This document shows, piece by piece, positions 28,951 through 41,180 of a stretch of 64,000 bases of DNA. Below the pieces are notes generated by a model. The model was not told the origin of the DNA, made no database searches, and saw only the letters and a program-made list of their open reading frames with translations. Numbering within the stretch: the first letter of the stretch is position 1; every line of letters begins with the position of its first letter. The translations under genes were made by a program, and so were the position numbers. The stretch is from Urechis unicinctus (lineage: Eukaryota; Annelida; Polychaeta; Xenopneusta; Urechidae), in NCBI GenBank assembly GCA_034190875.2, contig CM067353.1, forward strand, positions 39,540,073 to 39,604,072, written 5' to 3'.

Positions 28951-30169
28951 TTACAGCTGTATTTCATCAAAACTCCCGCGGAAGTAATCCCGGGTGGTAA
29001 CACAACGACGCTCTTCTCCCCAGAATTCTGAAATGTTAGGAACATTACTTCTCTCGTGTCTGTGATCGTGGAGATATTGACAAATGAGACATGGAAGTCG
29101 CAAGTTAGAAGATGACGGGTCACCAGGATGTATACATCGTACAGCGTTCTTTCTCATGATGTATTCGCTAAACAAACTGTCATTTCTGTCCAGTTCCCAC
29201 AGGAATGCTGCCAGTTCTTTGGGTGATTTGAAATCTTTTACATCCAAGTATGTTTTTTCTGGAAGATGCGATTTGTAATCTATACCTCCTAAGACGATAG
29301 GTATTGTACTGATCGGTTTCCGATATATTCGCCAGAGCTTCTCTGTGACATACCCTTCGCATATGCTGTTCTCAAAAGAGAGGTAGAATTTGTAATCCCT
29401 GTCCAGTACAGTGTGGTCACAATCAGACATATTGCCCCTTTTGCCACAAGTGTAGTTTCCACACCTCCCCCATACATCCACTTGTATATACTTACCCAAC
29501 TCTTGAGCATATAACTCCCGCTTTGATTGCGTGGAACAGTGGCTGACAAACCATGCCACCTTGTGTGTCTTACCAATAGCATAATTGTCATGGCTTACTT
29601 TCTGAATTTTTGTCTCATCAATGTGACACACAAAATGACTAGATAAATTGGGAATGTCTGAGTCCATAGCAAATGTCGATGTTAGATTAAAAGCACCCTC
29701 AAATGGTTCCCTCTGTCTACCTGTTTGAAGCCATGTCTGTGGAGGTGCCTCACTGTCGGTGAATAGCCATATTTGACGAGGTAGTCGGAATATTGGCATG
29801 TCATGGTCTTTGATTAGCCGACCATGGAATAAAATGACGTCACTCCGGTTGTACTCCCGTCGATCATGCAGAAGTTCACATGCTTGCTCTCCGCTATTGG
29901 GGCATTGGTCAAGATTCCAGTGTTTGGTACCGTCAAAAGTCCACAGTAAAATACGAATCGTATCAATAGATGCAACTTCTGTGGATGAGGACATGTTGGT
30001 TTCCAAAGATTCATATCGTTGGTATGTGTCGAAAACTGCGGCAGAACTTTGAATGCGCACCTTCATATGTTTGTTAAATGTAAGCTTTGACACAGAAACG
30101 AACACACCCATACAGGTGACCACAAGTGCGACCAGAATGCATTTTACATGGGGTCCATGCGCTGCTAAC
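28951..30169 (-). CDS. alpha-1,3-fucosyltransferase A copy 4, catalytic exon, intact
   Basis: The second intact GT10 copy, at the upstream (oldest-looking) end of the array. Exon 2 begins at 30,169 after TTTTTCTGATTTCAG; with the 14-nt exon at 32,467-32,454 it encodes 410 residues starting MVHNRLAAHGPHVK. Anchor, [24 protein letters not shown] and PIVLGG are all present. Against copy 3 I count 23 substitutions in the first 190 or so residues of the exon but only 6 in the last 220. Changes such as TRFQTSRQRK to TWLQTGRQRE lie in the presumed acceptor-side half, so the two enzymes could differ in substrate while sharing donor binding. The biochemical consequence is inference only. Confidence 0.87.
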
Positions 30170-30726
30170 CTGAAATCAGAAAAACAACTATGAGGTCCCA
30201 CCGCCATTCTAATGGTCTGAAAGGTGTTAGTTTGTTTAATGTGGTATATTGGAATAGTAAACAACAACGAACACTGTTGTTTTACTATGGACATTATATT
30301 GGTATGACATACATGCACATCACATACCGCGTATATACAACGCTAATATTGATAGATATTGATTACATGCAATAGTCTGTTTTGACAACTATTATCTATC
30401 ATTCTTTTGTTGGTTTGTACTGCCTTCCACATGCCCTGGAGCACCGTACAATGACAGATAGTAAATCTGATCCCGAAGATGTGAAACCACCTAGTTTATT
30501 TCTCCACCTAGTGGACCAAAAGAGTAAAAACCGCAAACAAAATCTCCATTAAATGAGAGATACAAAGAGTGTGGTGTATAACTTGACAGACAACCACTAT
30601 TAGCGGATCCACAATACGGTAAGTGGGCGATAATTAAAGCACTAATGCCAACAAATACATTTCTAAACACAGGGTAATACAGAGAAGCTAAATCGTAATT
30701 TAGTCATGAATACAAAACAACTTACA

Positions 30727-30935
30727 CTTATTCCGTCTTTGCCCGGGAAGGTTGTAATGACCAGAACCACTGGCCAGTCGTTGCGATGAAGGTACTTTTT
30801 TTTAAGAGAACAACGTTACCTAGTTCGACTTTTCTGTGAGGGTCAATCCACTTGCGTCTCACTTGCAGGGAAGCTAGATACTCTGAGCTCCACCTCCTCC
30901 AGAACATGTCCTCAAGAACCTTGCACCCGCCTGCA
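30727..30935 (-). mobile_element. BEL/Pao remnant, best preserved copy, in intron of A copy 4
   Basis: This copy reads FWRRWSSEYL and TFPGKDG, closer to my memory of the BEL/Pao DUF5641 consensus than units 1-3 (FYRRW or stop; TFLGKDG). Unit 4 therefore keeps an older state of the insertion. Confidence 0.6.
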
Positions 30936-31040
30936 TTGAGCTAGGCTAATGGCCTTGCTGTCAGTGGCATTCGAGAAAACCAATTCTCTTGTCTTTTGTG
31001 TGAGAATTATGAGAGGAGTTAGTATCTGTGGGTCGTCTGG

Positions 31041-31710
31041 GTCCGTTTAGACTAGAATCAAAGGAATCAGTGCCTAGGGATCAGCTTGAGGTATTCCTTG
31101 AGTGGCTGCGAGAGAAAGATGTGCAGGTTATCTGCTGCAGCGACTAGGAACAGCCCCCTCGTATCTCGTGCGAGCTACCACACCAATGGCTAGTAGATTA
31201 TTACGAAGTCCTCCCCGTCTACAGGTTCAAGGACCCAATTCTCAAGAAGTTGAAAACGGTCGTCTGTCTCCGTTCCAACAACGTTCTGTGTTGATTGACC
31301 AGAAGAGCAACGCCGGAAGTGGGAAGAGTTCTTGGAGCTGATCCGAGTCACCATACTTCCGGGTCGTCCCGACGAGGATCTTCCACATAAGATGTCCCCG
31401 CTCGCCGATTAAGCCTTCTCCCCCGACCACGATGATATAGTAACCAAGCTTGTGAGATATAAAAAGATTTGCGCCCCCAAAAGTAGATAAGTGGCGGTGC
31501 TCATAAAGGCGAAGGATGGGGTGAAACTTAGGGAGGAGCAGATTGGTAAGTGTGGTATGTGTGATGAAACTGTACTGTGGGACAATTACGAACGCATGGA
31601 TGAGCAGATGTAGACACTGGACAAATTAGACTTCACTCTACCTCACAAGTTGGAGAACGTCTGGATAGTCTTCTAAGGATGTGATAGGAAGAGGGTAATC
31701 AAAACCTACA
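31041..31710 (+). mobile_element. Decayed unidentified coding remnant, internally deleted (unit 4)
   Basis: Shorter form of the remnant in other units, missing the equivalent of about 2,135-2,530. The Cys motif (31,541-31,690) reads TLDKLDFTLPHKLENV here, closer to an HNH pattern because it has His where units 1-3 have Arg or Cys. Confidence 0.4.
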
Positions 31711-31883
31711 CAGGCGCCGCACGTGCTCCCGACGCGGATACTCACTGCGCAAATCCTTGCATGACAAGGTGACTAACTATATACATGCCGTCCAAACGTG
31801 CTCCACTTGCGTGGGCACAAACTTGGCACATGTGGTTGCTGAATGCGTACACATGTAGTTACTCACCACGCACGTGGGTGGGT

Positions 31884-31884
<1 letters not shown>

Positions 31885-31947
<63 letters not shown>

Positions 31948-31965
31948 ATGTGTGTGTCTGTGTGT
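31885..31965. repeat. (TG)n microsatellite, intron of A copy 4
   Basis: TG tract of about 80 bp. Confidence 0.95.
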
Positions 31966-32018
31966 GGAAAAAAGAAGGGAAAATAATCTGGGGTTTTTTC
32001 TTCGTGCGGGCGAAATAT

Positions 32019-32168
32019 GGTGGCACATGTGGTTGCTCCCCTCCAACCGGTGGCACATGTGGTTACTCCCCTCCAACCGGTGGCACATGTGGATACTCCC
32101 CTCCAACCGGTGGCACAAGTGGTCACTCCCCTCCAACCGATGGCACATGTGGTTGCCCACCGCCCACC
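32019..32168. repeat. 30-bp minisatellite, five copies
   Basis: Five head-to-tail copies of a 30-bp motif starting GGTGGCACATGTGGTTGCTC, beginning at 32,019, 32,049, 32,079, 32,109 and 32,139. Units 1-3 have two copies at the same place. It lies in the intron of A copy 4. Confidence 0.93.
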
Positions 32169-32453
32169 ATGTCTTTGTAATTGAACAAATCGACTTCAGT
32201 GGATTGAATGCTACTTCAACATGTTAGCTATAATGATCCATCTCGAAATAGTTACATACAGGGTGCAAAGTTGAAGATCAATCTCATGAACAATGATAAT
32301 AAAAGCTGAGCAATTTGATATGCATCCATAGCGCTTTGTATAACGTCTTAAAACTGTCCGATCAATTGAGATCTAGAAACAAGAACGTTGATACTCTACT
32401 TTGTATGTTTCAAATTGATCACTTAACCTGCGTAAAAACAAATTATAACTTAC

Positions 32454-32592
32454 CTATTGTGAACCATTATACTTAGTTCCAGTGTTAATCAGTACAAAGA
32501 TGTGCAACTAACTGCATCGTTTATGTAAAAGCGAATATTTAGCAATACTTGGAAACTTTATCGCAACCCCTTTAATCTGGATACTATTTATA
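32454..32592 (-). promoter_or_regulatory. Promoter, upstream ORF and 14-nt start exon of A copy 4
   Basis: TATAAATAG (32,592-32,584), ten-codon upstream ORF, ATG at 32,467, exon end 32,454 (AATAG) and donor GTAAGT. Despite the overall divergence of unit 4, the TATA box, upstream ORF, start and splice site are all kept, which argues that they function. Confidence 0.7.
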
Positions 32593-33303
32593 TTATATTT
32601 TTACAGTTTTATTTTACTGGACGAGCATGTGGCCGCTTATAATTCATAACGTGTGTTTGCTACTACGTATCAGATTGTGCATAAAGCATCCTATAAGGAG
32701 TGCTCAATTTGCCAATTCCAATTTGAAACGCTTATTAAGTCAATACACCTATTTGCAGAGAGATCGATTTTGCAGGATGACACCGTCAGCAAATAAAATA
32801 CATGGGGGCGGCAGACGAATTCGCCCCCGCAATGTTCTAATCCGCCTCGTCAATTTCGGAAAAAACCAGGATAGGGAGCCCCGCAAACAATTTTTTTCCC
32901 CTGGTTGCTTGGTGATCACTGTAACGAATATGGCATAGATTAATATCAAACAATCTTAATAATTCATGCATATCATCCATTTAACTAAACGTCTCACTTA
33001 ACAAAGCACTCTTATTTTCAGTAACAGAACATGTTGACAGACAATACTCTTAAAGCAATGCACGTTTTTATTCATCAACCCCAATCATGCAAACAAAATG
33101 TCATGCATATACAAAATGTCATATACTATAATCGTGCAAATACTATAAGTACCATTATAAAATAATCCGTGTGGGTGTCATCTTTAAACACATTGTTGCG
33201 CTTTATACACCATGTTGATAGTCCTTTGAATGAATTGGTTTTCCGTAAAGCGTCTTACAGCCATTTCAGACATCCACCCATTAAGCAACTTACTGTTACC
33301 TCA

Positions 33304-36300
33304 GTCACAAGTCATGGTTGGGTGTTTCAAATGGTTCATTATAATAGTTGTTAAGAGTAGCCGGATCGGTTTGTCTCTATCTCTTTTAAACCTTTACATC
33401 GATATCACTGCCATACAGTTAACGAATGACTCCGAACTTTGGCTCGCCCTGCACTTGCTACATACTAATCCAAGTGCAGGCTACAACCAAAGTTTGTTAA
33501 GAATAACAATGATTCAATATATCATTTTATGATGTGACAAGAAAGTATGAAGTATCTACACCATTTGACTACAAGCTTGTGACAATACTTACCTGCTGAT
33601 TATCAGACTTATATTGCCACGTGCGTTGCCAATATTAGCTTTCCAACCTCCGCAATAGTCAGAACGCCAGGCATAGAAATGTCTGTAGGTGACAAGATTA
33701 CAGGTCGTTAAGGGTTAAACTGCCTTTATCTGGTAGATTCTATTATGGTGGTAACATATCCAGATCTGAGTGATCTTAACTGTTGAATCATATGGCACTA
33801 CGTACTCAACAAGCTAGCAATTCGAAACATCGTATAGTTCTTTGATTGATTGAGTACATACATTGAGTTTATCTACACAAAAGGAGGGTCTTTTAATATA
33901 AGAAGAGACAACACAAAAGAAAAATGAGTCGTTTAATATTGTGCAGAAAACGTTTAACAACCAAAGGGGAAACTAAAGATGGAGGACAAATATCACTAAA
34001 CAAGCATTGTATCGTTGCAGGACTACCTCATTTGACGTCATCGCACTGTTGAAAATGTATATAATTCCCCTCAGTTTGTACTCTATTATAACGGACAGAA
34101 ACATGGTTCCGTTATAAGCTGGTCACTAGCAGCCATTATTGTATTTAAATAATTATCATTGTCATTTATTCTTACCACAAAGCAAATATTCAAATCACAT
34201 GACAGCATCCCGATTGAGATGAAACCACATGTATACATAGTAATTATTATACCAAGGTCGAATTTGTGTGGAGTTATAAGTAGATACACATGGCATCAAT
34301 TTTATTTACTCTGGTCAAATCGATGTTCGATATCTTGAAAATTGACAGCATGTTTAATATTTTCGAGTGCACATTAAATTATCAAACTAGAGACAACGTA
34401 AAATGATTTGGTGTAGTTAAGACACAGTTTCATATGCCATTTCAGTGGTGAATTAATTTTTTAAAAAAAAACAACAAAGCGTACGTCAGTCTTTCAAGTA
34501 TTAGATTTGTCATGCTGCCTTCAAGCTTTACCAGGATATGCGGTGATGACGTGGTTATTGGCAATAGGGGTGTTGCTCAACTGTCAGTGTATTCCAGCAA
34601 CAACAGCACAGGATAATGTTTAACAAACACATGTACTATGCACTATGAAAGATCCCAATGTTACATTATGCACACGATACTGTCGAGAGCTTGAGTATGG
34701 CACTATTATTGTACAGGTGAATCAGTTTATTGATACATGAATATTTTGGTGCCAACTATGAGTGCCGAATGGTTGGCGAATACGTTTGTATCAATATAAA
34801 TCAAAAACAATTTAGACCCTTGGGCGCGATATCGAATATCTATTAGCAGGATATTGCTGTTCTCACTTAAATATAGATGCACGTTATGATTAAAAGTTAT
34901 GGTTTAATGTATCTATAAAAATCTCATGTATGATTGACTGACCGTTTCCGATGTTTGAGTCTTATCTGTACGTACCAAGAGGCTGCATTACGTGCGCCAT
35001 CAATCAAGTAATCACACCAAGTAAACTGCACCCATCGCATATTTCATGGCACTCAATCCTGCGTTGTGCGTTTTTAATTTGTTATGGACTGTCAACAACG
35101 CCGAATATATGAAGTTTTACAATCTTATGAATAAATTGCTTTGTCGATCCTCTAGCAGATATCACGGTGCTTGGCTTGGTAAGCATTAATGTGCATTATT
35201 GGGTATGTAAGGACCGTTTCCGTCTTCGTTTTTTAGTAAGGGAAAGTCATTGTATCCACACTATTGAAACCGCAGCGCCCAGCGTCAACGCTTTGAACAC
35301 CAACCTTGAACATGACACCCTACATCCCAGAAAAGGACATTTCAGGTTGTAATGCATGGAATTACCACCAGCTCCATCTCATAACACAGTGCGTCACCAT
35401 TCGTGTAATAAATGGCTTCATACACCTATAATATTCGACTAGTAATGCCGGTGTTGAGTGCCAAGCAAGTTATGGGATGTCTTAATGTACATGTCAATGT
35501 TTAAGCTTATGAAAATATTAACGGGGAAAGAGAAATCGTATTATCAACTATTGGTTTGACGCCCGGGTATCTATACAACATTGGGTGCATTTTAAAACAG
35601 ACGAGTGGGAGTTTGTAATTGGTTTTTAAATGGTGCGCATTGAAAAATAGGGTTATTATTAGCTGTCATTTCCTAACGCACAAATGAGAAAATCTAATTT
35701 GCAATTTGAGAGATATTATACTTTAATCAGTACTATTTGCATAGAAATACGCCAGTTTAACATGTTTTTTCTATAAATCTACATCTGTGTGTGACTGACC
35801 ATCGAATGTAACCATAAGCAGCGGACATCACATTGGTATTGTTCACAAGGGGTTCACCTGTGGAACAGTCCATGGCTCTGCATAAACCATTTGGGCAGGT
35901 GACAGAAAGCTTAATTAATGTCATTTGATGTTGATGTGTAATAATGATATTTTATAGGAATTTGTCGCGGTCCATATTATGCATTATTGACGAAGTAGAT
36001 TCAAATAATTACTTGCAGCATTCATTCTAGGCATTGCTATTGGAGCATGTGCGTGTATTTGAAATCTTCATGGAAATATTGTGGCTCTTGAATTTGAAAG
36101 GAAAATTAAATTAATGTGCAAACGACCAAATGGTAATAATAACGCGTTCAAGTATATTTGCCAAATATGTGTTTTCAACGGCTATTGCTCTAAAATAGAA
36201 TACACAAGAGCTTGGAGGCTTCATTCAATTGCATGTGAAATGTGTGAATGAATACGATATTTTATTGCCAGTGTTGCAATGGCTGCAAACGGGTTATGAA

Positions 36301-36769
36301 ATGCATTTGAGTTTTCTTCTATATCCTATACCTTCCCTTTTGCAACATTATAGTCTTAATATCATTTTATGCTTTGCACTTAAAATGAGACAACTATTCT
36401 GATTGAGTTGCAGCTATGAATTGCGAGCGGTAGCATAAAAATAATTCTTTATGATGTGAGCCGGATTATGAATCTTATTCAATCATAATGTCCTGTCGTG
36501 TGGATCTAACAAGTTATGGTATGAATCTTTATTGCAAATGGCTTTGGCGATATCACAAATCACAATATGTACCTTTCGCAATTGGGGTAGTACTAGGCAT
36601 TGTGTGCTTTGGTGCGTTGACATTGGCAATTACTCAAATTGGATTCATGTTCACATCAACCCCTTCGATGACAAACATGATATGGTTAGATGTATCAAAT
36701 TGTTGCTGTAACTGGCAAATGTTTATGCAGCTATTCAAAGGCATCTGATGACACTTGCATGAAGTTCCT
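33304..36769. other. Unique non-coding region right of the array
   Basis: No gene, RNA gene or known repeat recognised. A-T rich, with only short random open frames. Contains a 60-nt hairpin at 33,435-33,494, listed separately. Confidence 0.45.
33435..33494. other. 60-nt imperfect hairpin
   Basis: AACTTTGG (33,435-33,442) and CCTGCACTTG (33,448-33,457) pair with CAAGTGCAGG (33,471-33,480) and CCAAAGTT (33,487-33,494). That gives 18 perfect pairs, a 5/6-nt internal loop and a 13-nt terminal loop. Could be a small-RNA precursor, a MITE core or chance. Confidence 0.4.
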
Positions 36770-37345
36770 CGGCTGAAGAAGCAAAAGATCAGCATACAAT
36801 GATGATCTTGCTCCATGCTGCTCACATGCCGTCCATCGTTTGCTCGAACACTTCAATGTGATACGTCTTTACTGGGTCAGATTCTGATTTAGCCTCATCT
36901 ATGGAAAGTGCGCCATTAAAGCGATTGGTCTGTATTTACCGTTGAATAGGAAAGGGGTCCTTCCTTGAAAACATCTACAACCATTTCATACAGCCCATTA
37001 AAACCTCTTTGTAGTTGAAACATGACAAGCTTGCAAGTCATACCGTTGCATCTGTATAATCTATAGCATTACATCCACCATCCAGTTGTTCAGTCAATAT
37101 AACCCTTTAAGTTAGAAAGATGATTGGCTGAGCAAGAAATAACACTGCCACAGTAATTCTACAACTTCCAAAGAGTTCCACCTCTTTGTTAAGTGCGTTT
37201 GTTGCTTCTTTATCACCTTCTCTGTAGATCAGTCCCCTCTAACAGATTTGAGCACATCCACAAACCTTTCAATCACTTGTAGTCTTTCTCTGATCTCATC
37301 ATTCTGGCTGCATTCGTGTAAGTGAGAAATGCTGCAGAGAATGTC
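36770..37345 (-). mobile_element. Decayed hAT/ZMYM1-like (DUF4371) transposase relic
   Basis: On the minus strand, successive coding-like blocks in different frames appear: ILCSISHLHECSQ...VIERFVDVLKSVRGD, then IYREGDKEATNALN, then SESDPVKTYHIEVFEQTMDG. Their order and wording resemble the region of ZMYM1/hAT-type proteins in which an LxxLR.D...IY segment precedes a ...Y.I.VF...D motif (from memory). Frameshifts and stops between blocks show it is dead. It runs opposite to the old fucosyltransferase locus at 43-50 kb. Confidence 0.45.
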
Positions 37346-37652
37346 AAATAGAAAGAAAAGTGTTCATGATGCTGAAAAATGCCGAGAGCACACTAAACAG
37401 TGAAAACATAATTGTCCGCTTTGCATGACATAAAGCACCTGTTTACCACAAAACTGTCATTTTTTTTATTGGGGTGGTAATTCCAAAACAGTATGCAATC
37501 AGCTAACTGCACCTGTATGTATTCACCAAGTTACTCTGGAAATTCAGATACTTAAGCTGTTGATAATCCGGCTACCAATTTACCATCCTTATCTTTATGT
37601 TCAATGACTTAACCAGGCCCACCATTTATACTGTTGTGATTGGCCAAAAGGC

Positions 37653-37770
37653 TTCAGCACTTTAAAGTACTATGTAACATTATCGTTTTCCTTCTATCAG
37701 GCTTCGTCTCAGCACCACGTTTTCTTCTTTTTTGGTTCGCCTTGCCCATTGTTGGTTACGGATTCGGATT
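37653..37770 (-). other. Candidate basic-peptide exon next to the hAT relic
   Basis: TTTTATTTCAG (acceptor-like) ends at 37,771, and 21 nt on, an ATG (37,749) opens MGKANQKRRKRGAETKPDRR and continues about 10 more codons to a stop. It lies just upstream of the transposase relic on the same strand and may have been its first exon. Very tentative. Confidence 0.2.
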
Positions 37771-40669
37771 CTGAAATAAAACAACAACTAGCATCTTAAC
37801 CTTTCAAAGGTTTTGAGAATATTATTTTTGTTGTGTATGTACATTAATGCCAACTGTACGTTTTAGTTATGTAACAATCTCAGGATTTATGTGTGTGGCA
37901 CAAAATCAATTATTTTTCCATAACCTCCTAGCGTTTCGTCCCAAACCCGCACCAAATAACACTATGGTAAGATTACACAAAACTCTCAGTAGAGGCTTCG
38001 CCCATGTCTCACAGCTAATCTGATATGCTCAATATGCTTAAGTGTTTTGGTTATTGACCAGCTCTTTCTTATTTTGATAATTTGTCTTCTCATTTTACTA
38101 ATCGTCACATATAATCATAATAATTAAAAGATACCCGAGAGTTAATGTCATTAGTAGTCTACCAATTACCGCCACCTGTACCCTAATGTATAACAGACTT
38201 CTGATAAATACGAAAATTTCATTTATTTGAGGGAAAATAAATATACGTATTTGTGTGTTTCCCACATTCGTGGGAATTTTCTTATTCTGAGTATCATTCC
38301 AATTTCAATGGAAATTCCAATGAAGTTCAAATTTTGAAGGAAATTATAAGGAAATTGATAGAAATCGGCATTAAAATTTGGGAGGAATTAAAAGAATTAA
38401 ACTATAATGAAAAAAAATATACAAAAGTGGAACACTACAAGTTCGCTACGACATTACGACCCGGGTGGGACGCACTGTCGCTGAACGAAAAACCCTGTTC
38501 GGTTACTGTCCACAACATTAGTTAATGTATTTCATGTACATTTGTCATTGTCACTGCATGGTTGGCCTTACCTTCCTGTGTGTTGCAAGGTTATATCCCA
38601 GGTATTGATTAAACATTTGGTGATAATTCATGGTTATTCATCTCATACGGTGTAATATAACTGCTCATATAGTTTATTGTCTTACACAACAAAACATATC
38701 ACATTATGAAATATTCCTGTGCCTGTATGATGTTAAATGTCCCATTCGTAGTCTTGGAGAAAAGGTAGTCATGAAACAGCAGGAGATGTACTTTATTGTA
38801 GGGCCCTTTATCCCTGTTATTGTATGGGAAATATATCTGCCAGACGTTAAGCACAGTGTTACCGTTCCTTTGTGTTTAGCGAGTTTTCTATTAGTGAATC
38901 ATATTGGTACCTTATCTTTAACAAATATCGTACGTTTAAAGGTGTTTGATACAAAGTACATTCATCATATGGTTGAAGTATTGGTTTACAACGACCTGCA
39001 TGATAATGACGGTGACGGAATGGCGCATAGTCTCTTACTTCTGCCATGTTTATGCTCCATTGCTTTGTGGGCTTCACTGTGATGCATGGGACAGCTACCC
39101 TTAAAAGCTCTAGCTAACAGTACGAAATAATAGCACTGAAAGGCCTGTAAATCTCTGTGCCTCGCGCTGTATCATAAATTCATCTGCTCAATAACAGATG
39201 CGTGGGCTGTTAATGCATTGTAGTGATATTTATGGTTGTTGCGGACACATTGATAACAATAATAATGCCGACATCGAAAGGAAAATTTGAAATCGGTAAA
39301 ATGTGTGGAACTGCATTTACAAGCCGTCGAGAGTAGCCGTTTATGGTACAACTGTCAATAACTTCATTATTTTCTTCGTATCAACATTTGTCCTGTGTAC
39401 TTATTCAATGCTGTACAAAGTAATTTTGTTTTCATACGGATTAAAGCTGAAAAGATTGTTTCGGAAGTTATTCTCTTCCCTCATTTTCTAAATATCTTCC
39501 ATCTGTTTATTACCAATTAATATCAATGAGATAAGCATAGCGAAACATGCATTTCATCATATGCGATTTTTAACGCCATACATTGATTGGCCGCCCTAAC
39601 TAAGATTGCAATCCTTTTAGAATCGATCTACTTCGTCATGTTTTGTTCCTGAAATTAAAATAGCATTGGCCATAACATCACTCCTAGCTGTATAATTTGT
39701 CGTCTCTGTGTACATGACAACCATATCAGCAAGCTCATAAACCATAAAGGTTATACCTAAGGTTTCATTTGGTCATTGCAATATATCTTATTTGACTGGA
39801 TAAAAACATCCTATTTCATACCCACATTGTTTGCCCTCGATTACTGCACATATACGGGGTTCCGTTATATGCATTATTTTTGTGTCCAGAAGCCTTTGAG
39901 TCCAGAATTTTCGTTACCACTGTTTTCTTAGATTATTAATATTCGATTTACAAAACAGCACCTAGAATGCAAAGTAACTTCAAGACCCTGATTCAAGCAT
40001 TTACAAAGGCATACCTTAAAAAAGTCTTATTTATCTCTCTTATAAGGGTTATTAAATTGAATAGAATTATCATCAGTATATGAACATCCAATTAGAGCAA
40101 CAATCAGATACGTCTAACCAGATCGTCATATCGGTCGTTGTAGGGGGGTGCAAACAACAAGAATCCATTGCATGTCAATGTCAAGGCACCAATCCAAATG
40201 CCTATCAAATGACAAGTACTACATCCGAATAATTCGTCCCTATTGCACAATATGATATCGGGTTATCTATTAAAATAAAAATACATTCCATAACTTGTTA
40301 GAATCACACAACAACACGTGGTATATTTTGCTGGAATAAGATTCATAATGTATCTCATATCCCAATGATTTATATTGAAGTCAGCGCTCGAAATTTATAG
40401 CTTCAACTCTATAAATATAAAACATTGAAATCATTTTATTTCCATGTCAAAATATTTACACGACGATTTCACATGCGGCATACAAAACCCTCATGCTTTG
40501 AATGAATGTTGCAAATATACATTTGAATGAACTATTTCACTAATACACTATAAAGACTGTGACGCACTCCAACGATACATCATGATGTCATATCAACATC
40601 AGAAGACCTTTATTTAAGTGCCTGTCGCCCGAAAAATCATGTCATTTTTTTCGCCAGATTACGGATATA
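37771..40669. other. Non-coding region
   Basis: Nothing recognised. The longest open frame (38,630-39,082, plus, 150 codons) shows no familiar motif and uses codons like the surrounding DNA, so I treat it as chance. Confidence 0.4.
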
Positions 40670-41180
40670 TAACCCAGAAGTACCTATTCTGTCTATGTTT
40701 CAGTCGTCAAAGTGCGCGCTTTCGGATTGAAATTCGACTTTATAGATGAGTCCGGCGTATCGAGACGACGAGCTCATGAATATTTAATCGCCTTCGCGTG
40801 ACGTCAGCTCCGGCATTGTTTTCGTTGCAAGGCGCGATCTGCGCTATGATTAGCGCAAAAGGGCTGCTGGTAATTTCGCTATTTCATCAATTCAGAAGAG
40901 CGACGACGAGACATGGGATGGCACAGATCATAAGCAGACCAGCGTTGCTTCGGCAGAGCAAATTTCGCCTGCATATTCTAACCAGAAATGAGCGATTCAG
41001 ACGTCTCCGATGAAGAGAAAGAAGACATCGGCGATGTCACTGCCGCGCCTGGGACAAGGGGAACTCCCTGTGTCTCTGAGAACGGGATTACTTTACTGAC
41101 GTCACACGCCTGGGCCTGACCTAGATAATGGCTGCCGCAGCGTTTTGTCGGGCGCGCTAATTTTAACTGACATTTTATCA
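40670..41180. promoter_or_regulatory. CG-rich patch with CRE sites, possible promoter
   Basis: Locally rich in CpG against an A-T rich background, with TGACGTCA palindromes at about 40,799 and 41,095. A short acidic frame, MSDSDVSDEEKEDIGD, opens at 40,988 on the plus strand and stops after 43 codons. It could be a CpG-type promoter with a first exon, or a transposon scrap. No downstream exons identified. Confidence 0.25.

Larger units (their letters stand above)
29189..33303. repeat. Tandem unit 4, truncated and more diverged (about 4.1 kb)
   Basis: Matches units 1-3 from the catalytic exon through the A promoter to ACTGTTACCTCAG, exactly where the (TA)n tract begins in the other units; beyond it the sequence is unique. 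It has its own indels, including loss of about 395 bp of the coding remnant at 31,337 (GGAG shared at the joint), and is clearly the most diverged unit. Confidence 0.92.

Noticed and set aside
32019..32168. Regular 30-bp repeats resembling a CRISPR array
   Set aside because: The repeats are head-to-tail with no spacers, inside an intron of a eukaryotic gene; it is a minisatellite.
38253..38525. Lys/Glu-rich 90-codon frame
   Set aside because: Arises from an A-rich, GAAATT-like stretch and looks low-complexity rather than coding.
38630..39082. 150-codon plus-strand open frame
   Set aside because: No recognisable motif, no nearby promoter or splice pattern, and codon use like the flanking non-coding DNA.
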